A program made the translations under genes and the position numbers. Under the pieces are notes generated by a model. It had not been told where the DNA came from. It worked only from the letters and a program-made list of their open reading frames with translations, and did no database searches. DNA of 25,698 nucleotides, from NCBI GenBank assembly GCA_031537795.1, contig JAVKNF010000027.1, positions 1-25,698 of the forward strand, written 5' to 3'. The DNA is from JAVKNF01 sp031537795 (GTDB taxonomy: Bacteria > Pseudomonadota > Alphaproteobacteria > Rickettsiales > Deianiraeaceae). This document shows, one piece after another, positions 24,359 to 25,698 of this stretch (positions are counted from its first letter, which is position 1; each line of letters starts with the position of its first letter).

Positions 24359-24960
24359 GAAAATATTTTATTACAGGGACGGATACAAATGTTGGAAAGA
24401 CTTATATTTCAAAATTTATCTGCAGTAATTTCAATTTTGACTATTATAAACCTATACAAACCGGAGCAAAAGAACTAAAAGATGTTGACTTCATTATGAA
24501 TAATACGCAAATAAAAACTTACGAAAGCTTTGTATTTGAAGAATCTTGCTCACCACATATTGCAGATAAGAAACAAATAATAAATATAAAGGTTATCAAA
24601 AATACAATAGAAAATATCAAGAGGAATCTTATTGTAGAAGGTGCAGGAGGTGTTATGGTTCCAATATCTCAAAACTATTTAACACTAGACTTAATGAAAG
24701 ACCTGCAATTGCCAATTATACTTGTATCAGAAGATAAAATAGGAACTATAAATCATACACTTTTATCAATCGAAGCCTTACATAAGAAAGGTTTAGATAT
24801 AAAAATGATAATCTTGAACTCAAAAAACGAGAACGAAGATATAATTTTAAAAAATTACGAATCAATTGCTGAATATTCAGGCATTAAAAATATTTTTAAT
24901 TATAGCGTAAAAGGAGAAATTAATTTTTTAGCAAATATTAGAAAACTCCTCTCATTCTGA
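24355..24960 (+). CDS. bioD: Dethiobiotin synthetase BioD
   Basis: The 201-residue P-loop enzyme closes the ureido ring of biotin using ATP and CO2. It has ITGTDTNVGKTY with the P-loop at 8-16, the substrate lysine in YKPIQTGA (Lys32), SPHIA (66-70) and the VEGAGGVMVPIS block (94-105). The length is slightly below the usual 220-230. It is the last gene of the bioF-bioD run; its TGA stop is 6 bp from the convergent stop of the right-edge gene. bioA and bioB must lie elsewhere if the pathway is complete. Confidence 0.93.
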   Translation: MRKYFITGTDTNVGKTYISKFICSNFNFDYYKPIQTGAKELKDVDFIMNNTQIKTYESFVFEESCSPHIADKKQIINIKVIKNTIENIKRNLIVEGAGGVMVPISQNYLTLDLMKDLQLPIILVSEDKIGTINHTLLSIEALHKKGLDIKMIILNSKNENEDIILKNYESIAEYSGIKNIFNYSVKGEINFLANIRKLLSF

Positions 24961-24966
24961 ATATCT

Positions 24967-25698
24967 CTAATCAATCCTAATATTATATTCTTTAATTAAT
25001 TTCCAATAACTTCCGTTGTCAAATTCTTTAAGTTGTTTTAAGGTGAGTTTTTTCCAAACAATTTGTCTTTCAATTATATCTTTTACATTATGGCTTTGTA
25101 ATGCATTTGTTAAAGATGTTAAATAATAATAATTCTTGTATTTTATTAACCAAAAACGAATGTTCGTCGTTGAGTCCTTCTCATCAATTTTGAAATCTTT
25201 TAATTGATCTTTATATTTAGCAATATTTTCTAAAAAAGTTTCATAATTCAAACAATCTGATTTACGATAAAAATTATAAAATTTTGCTTTTTTGTTTGAA
25301 TCTAGAATTTTAAATAATACTTCTTTTTCGTATCTATATTGATAGTCAAGATTTTTATAACAAGATAGATTTGATGTATTATAAAATATTTTATCGTGAT
25401 CCTCATCTCCGTTCATTCTAGTTATAGTTGCAGGACAATCGTTTAATAAAAACATTGTAAATTCAACATCATATCTTTTTGAAATTAAATTCTGAGCAAG
25501 ATGGCTCCAGTCTATGTGAATTTGAGTTGTTTCAAACGGGCAAATTTTATTTTTATCAATTCTATAAAACCCTTTCTCCATAACCTCTCTCAAAAGTGGG
25601 TTGGCAAGTTTTTTTAATTTTTGATCAAAAAAGAAATTAGTTTGATGTAGATATATAAAAATACTAATTAAGGATAATAATATTGATATAAATAGAGC
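24967..25698 (-). CDS. Membrane-anchored protein of unknown function, N-terminus outside window
   Basis: The minus-strand frame is open from the TAG at 24967-24969 to the window end, at least 243 codons. The first visible residues, LFISILLSLISIFIYL, form a probable membrane anchor or signal segment; the rest (about 220 residues) is soluble, lysine- and tyrosine-rich, with IHIDWSHLAQNLIS, TMFLLNDCPATITRMNGDEDHDKIF and YYYLTSLTNALQSHNVKDI. I recognise no family. The two cysteines in DCPAT and LSCYKN regions and the anchor suggest an extracytoplasmic location. A TTG at 25593 could be read as a start, but it would cut off the hydrophobic anchor, so the upstream extension is more likely real. Confidence 0.7.
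   Translation of the reverse strand, partial: ALFISILLSLISIFIYLHQTNFFFDQKLKKLANPLLREVMEKGFYRIDKNKICPFETTQIHIDWSHLAQNLISKRYDVEFTMFLLNDCPATITRMNGDEDHDKIFYNTSNLSCYKNLDYQYRYEKEVLFKILDSNKKAKFYNFYRKSDCLNYETFLENIAKYKDQLKDFKIDEKDSTTNIRFWLIKYKNYYYLTSLTNALQSHNVKDIIERQIVWKKLTLKQLKEFDNGSYWKLIKEYNIRID

Noticed and set aside
4120..24960. Genome-wide recoding of TGA as tryptophan
   Set aside because: Conserved tryptophans in VirB4, BioF, BioC and others are TGG, long genes have no internal TGA, and TGA is used as stop in tight overlaps (bioC-bioD ATGA). Only the left-edge gene conflicts.

Overview
The window looks like a chromosomal piece of an AT-rich, intracellular, Rickettsiales-like alphaproteobacterium. 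The evidence is a 23S-5S rRNA unit with no 16S and no spacer tRNA, a type IV secretion VirB4 ATPase, a lone gene-transfer-agent-like capsid gene, small dispersed housekeeping operons and a strong A/T codon bias. LpxI, a Pal lipoprotein and an MlaD-like protein imply a lipid-A-bearing Gram-negative envelope. The assignment is inferred from content; no species can be named.

Layout. 1-695 (minus): an aminoglycoside-phosphotransferase/choline-kinase-fold gene, cut by the window edge and interrupted by in-frame TGA. 723-3834 (minus): 5S and 23S rRNA, each bracketed by a complementary processing stem, with a 119-nt intervening sequence at about the helix-45 site of 23S. 3834-4119: AT-rich gap with palindromes. 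4120-6759 (minus): virB4 behind ribosomal protein L33. 6902-8064 (plus): pal and recR. 8061-9185 (minus): an unrecognised protein that may be a cysteine-protease effector.

9249-12296 is the main find: a 3.05-kb transposon with 26-bp terminal inverted repeats (24/26 identical). It carries an IS1595-type transposase, a C5-cytosine DNA methyltransferase and a PD-(D/E)XK restriction endonuclease, packed so tightly that the endonuclease stop codon lies inside the right terminal repeat. The transposase seems to have lost its second catalytic aspartate and a neighbouring segment, so this may be an immobilised or trans-dependent restriction-modification element.

12356-13855 (plus): an ABC-F ATPase, convergent with a five-gene minus-strand operon (glycosyltransferase, nucleosidase, lpxI, gatA, rbfA; 13856-18019) covering envelope sugar, purine salvage, lipid A, Gln-tRNA amidation and 30S maturation. 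18239-20339 (plus): RNase D-like exonuclease, mlaD-like and obgE. 20412-21512: solitary HK97-fold capsid protein. A long hairpin and a promoter follow, then a small secreted six-cysteine protein directly ahead of a tightly overlapping biotin operon, bioF-bioH-like-bioC-bioD (21624-24960). bioA and bioB are not in the window. The right edge (minus) holds an unrecognised membrane-anchored protein, cut by the window end.

Several promoters match TTGACA/TATAAT well and place transcription starts only a few bases ahead of start codons, so short leaders may be common here. TGA ends six genes (virB4, methyltransferase, ABC-F, bioH, bioC, bioD), so the standard code applies in general, which makes the in-frame TGAs of the left-edge kinase stand out.
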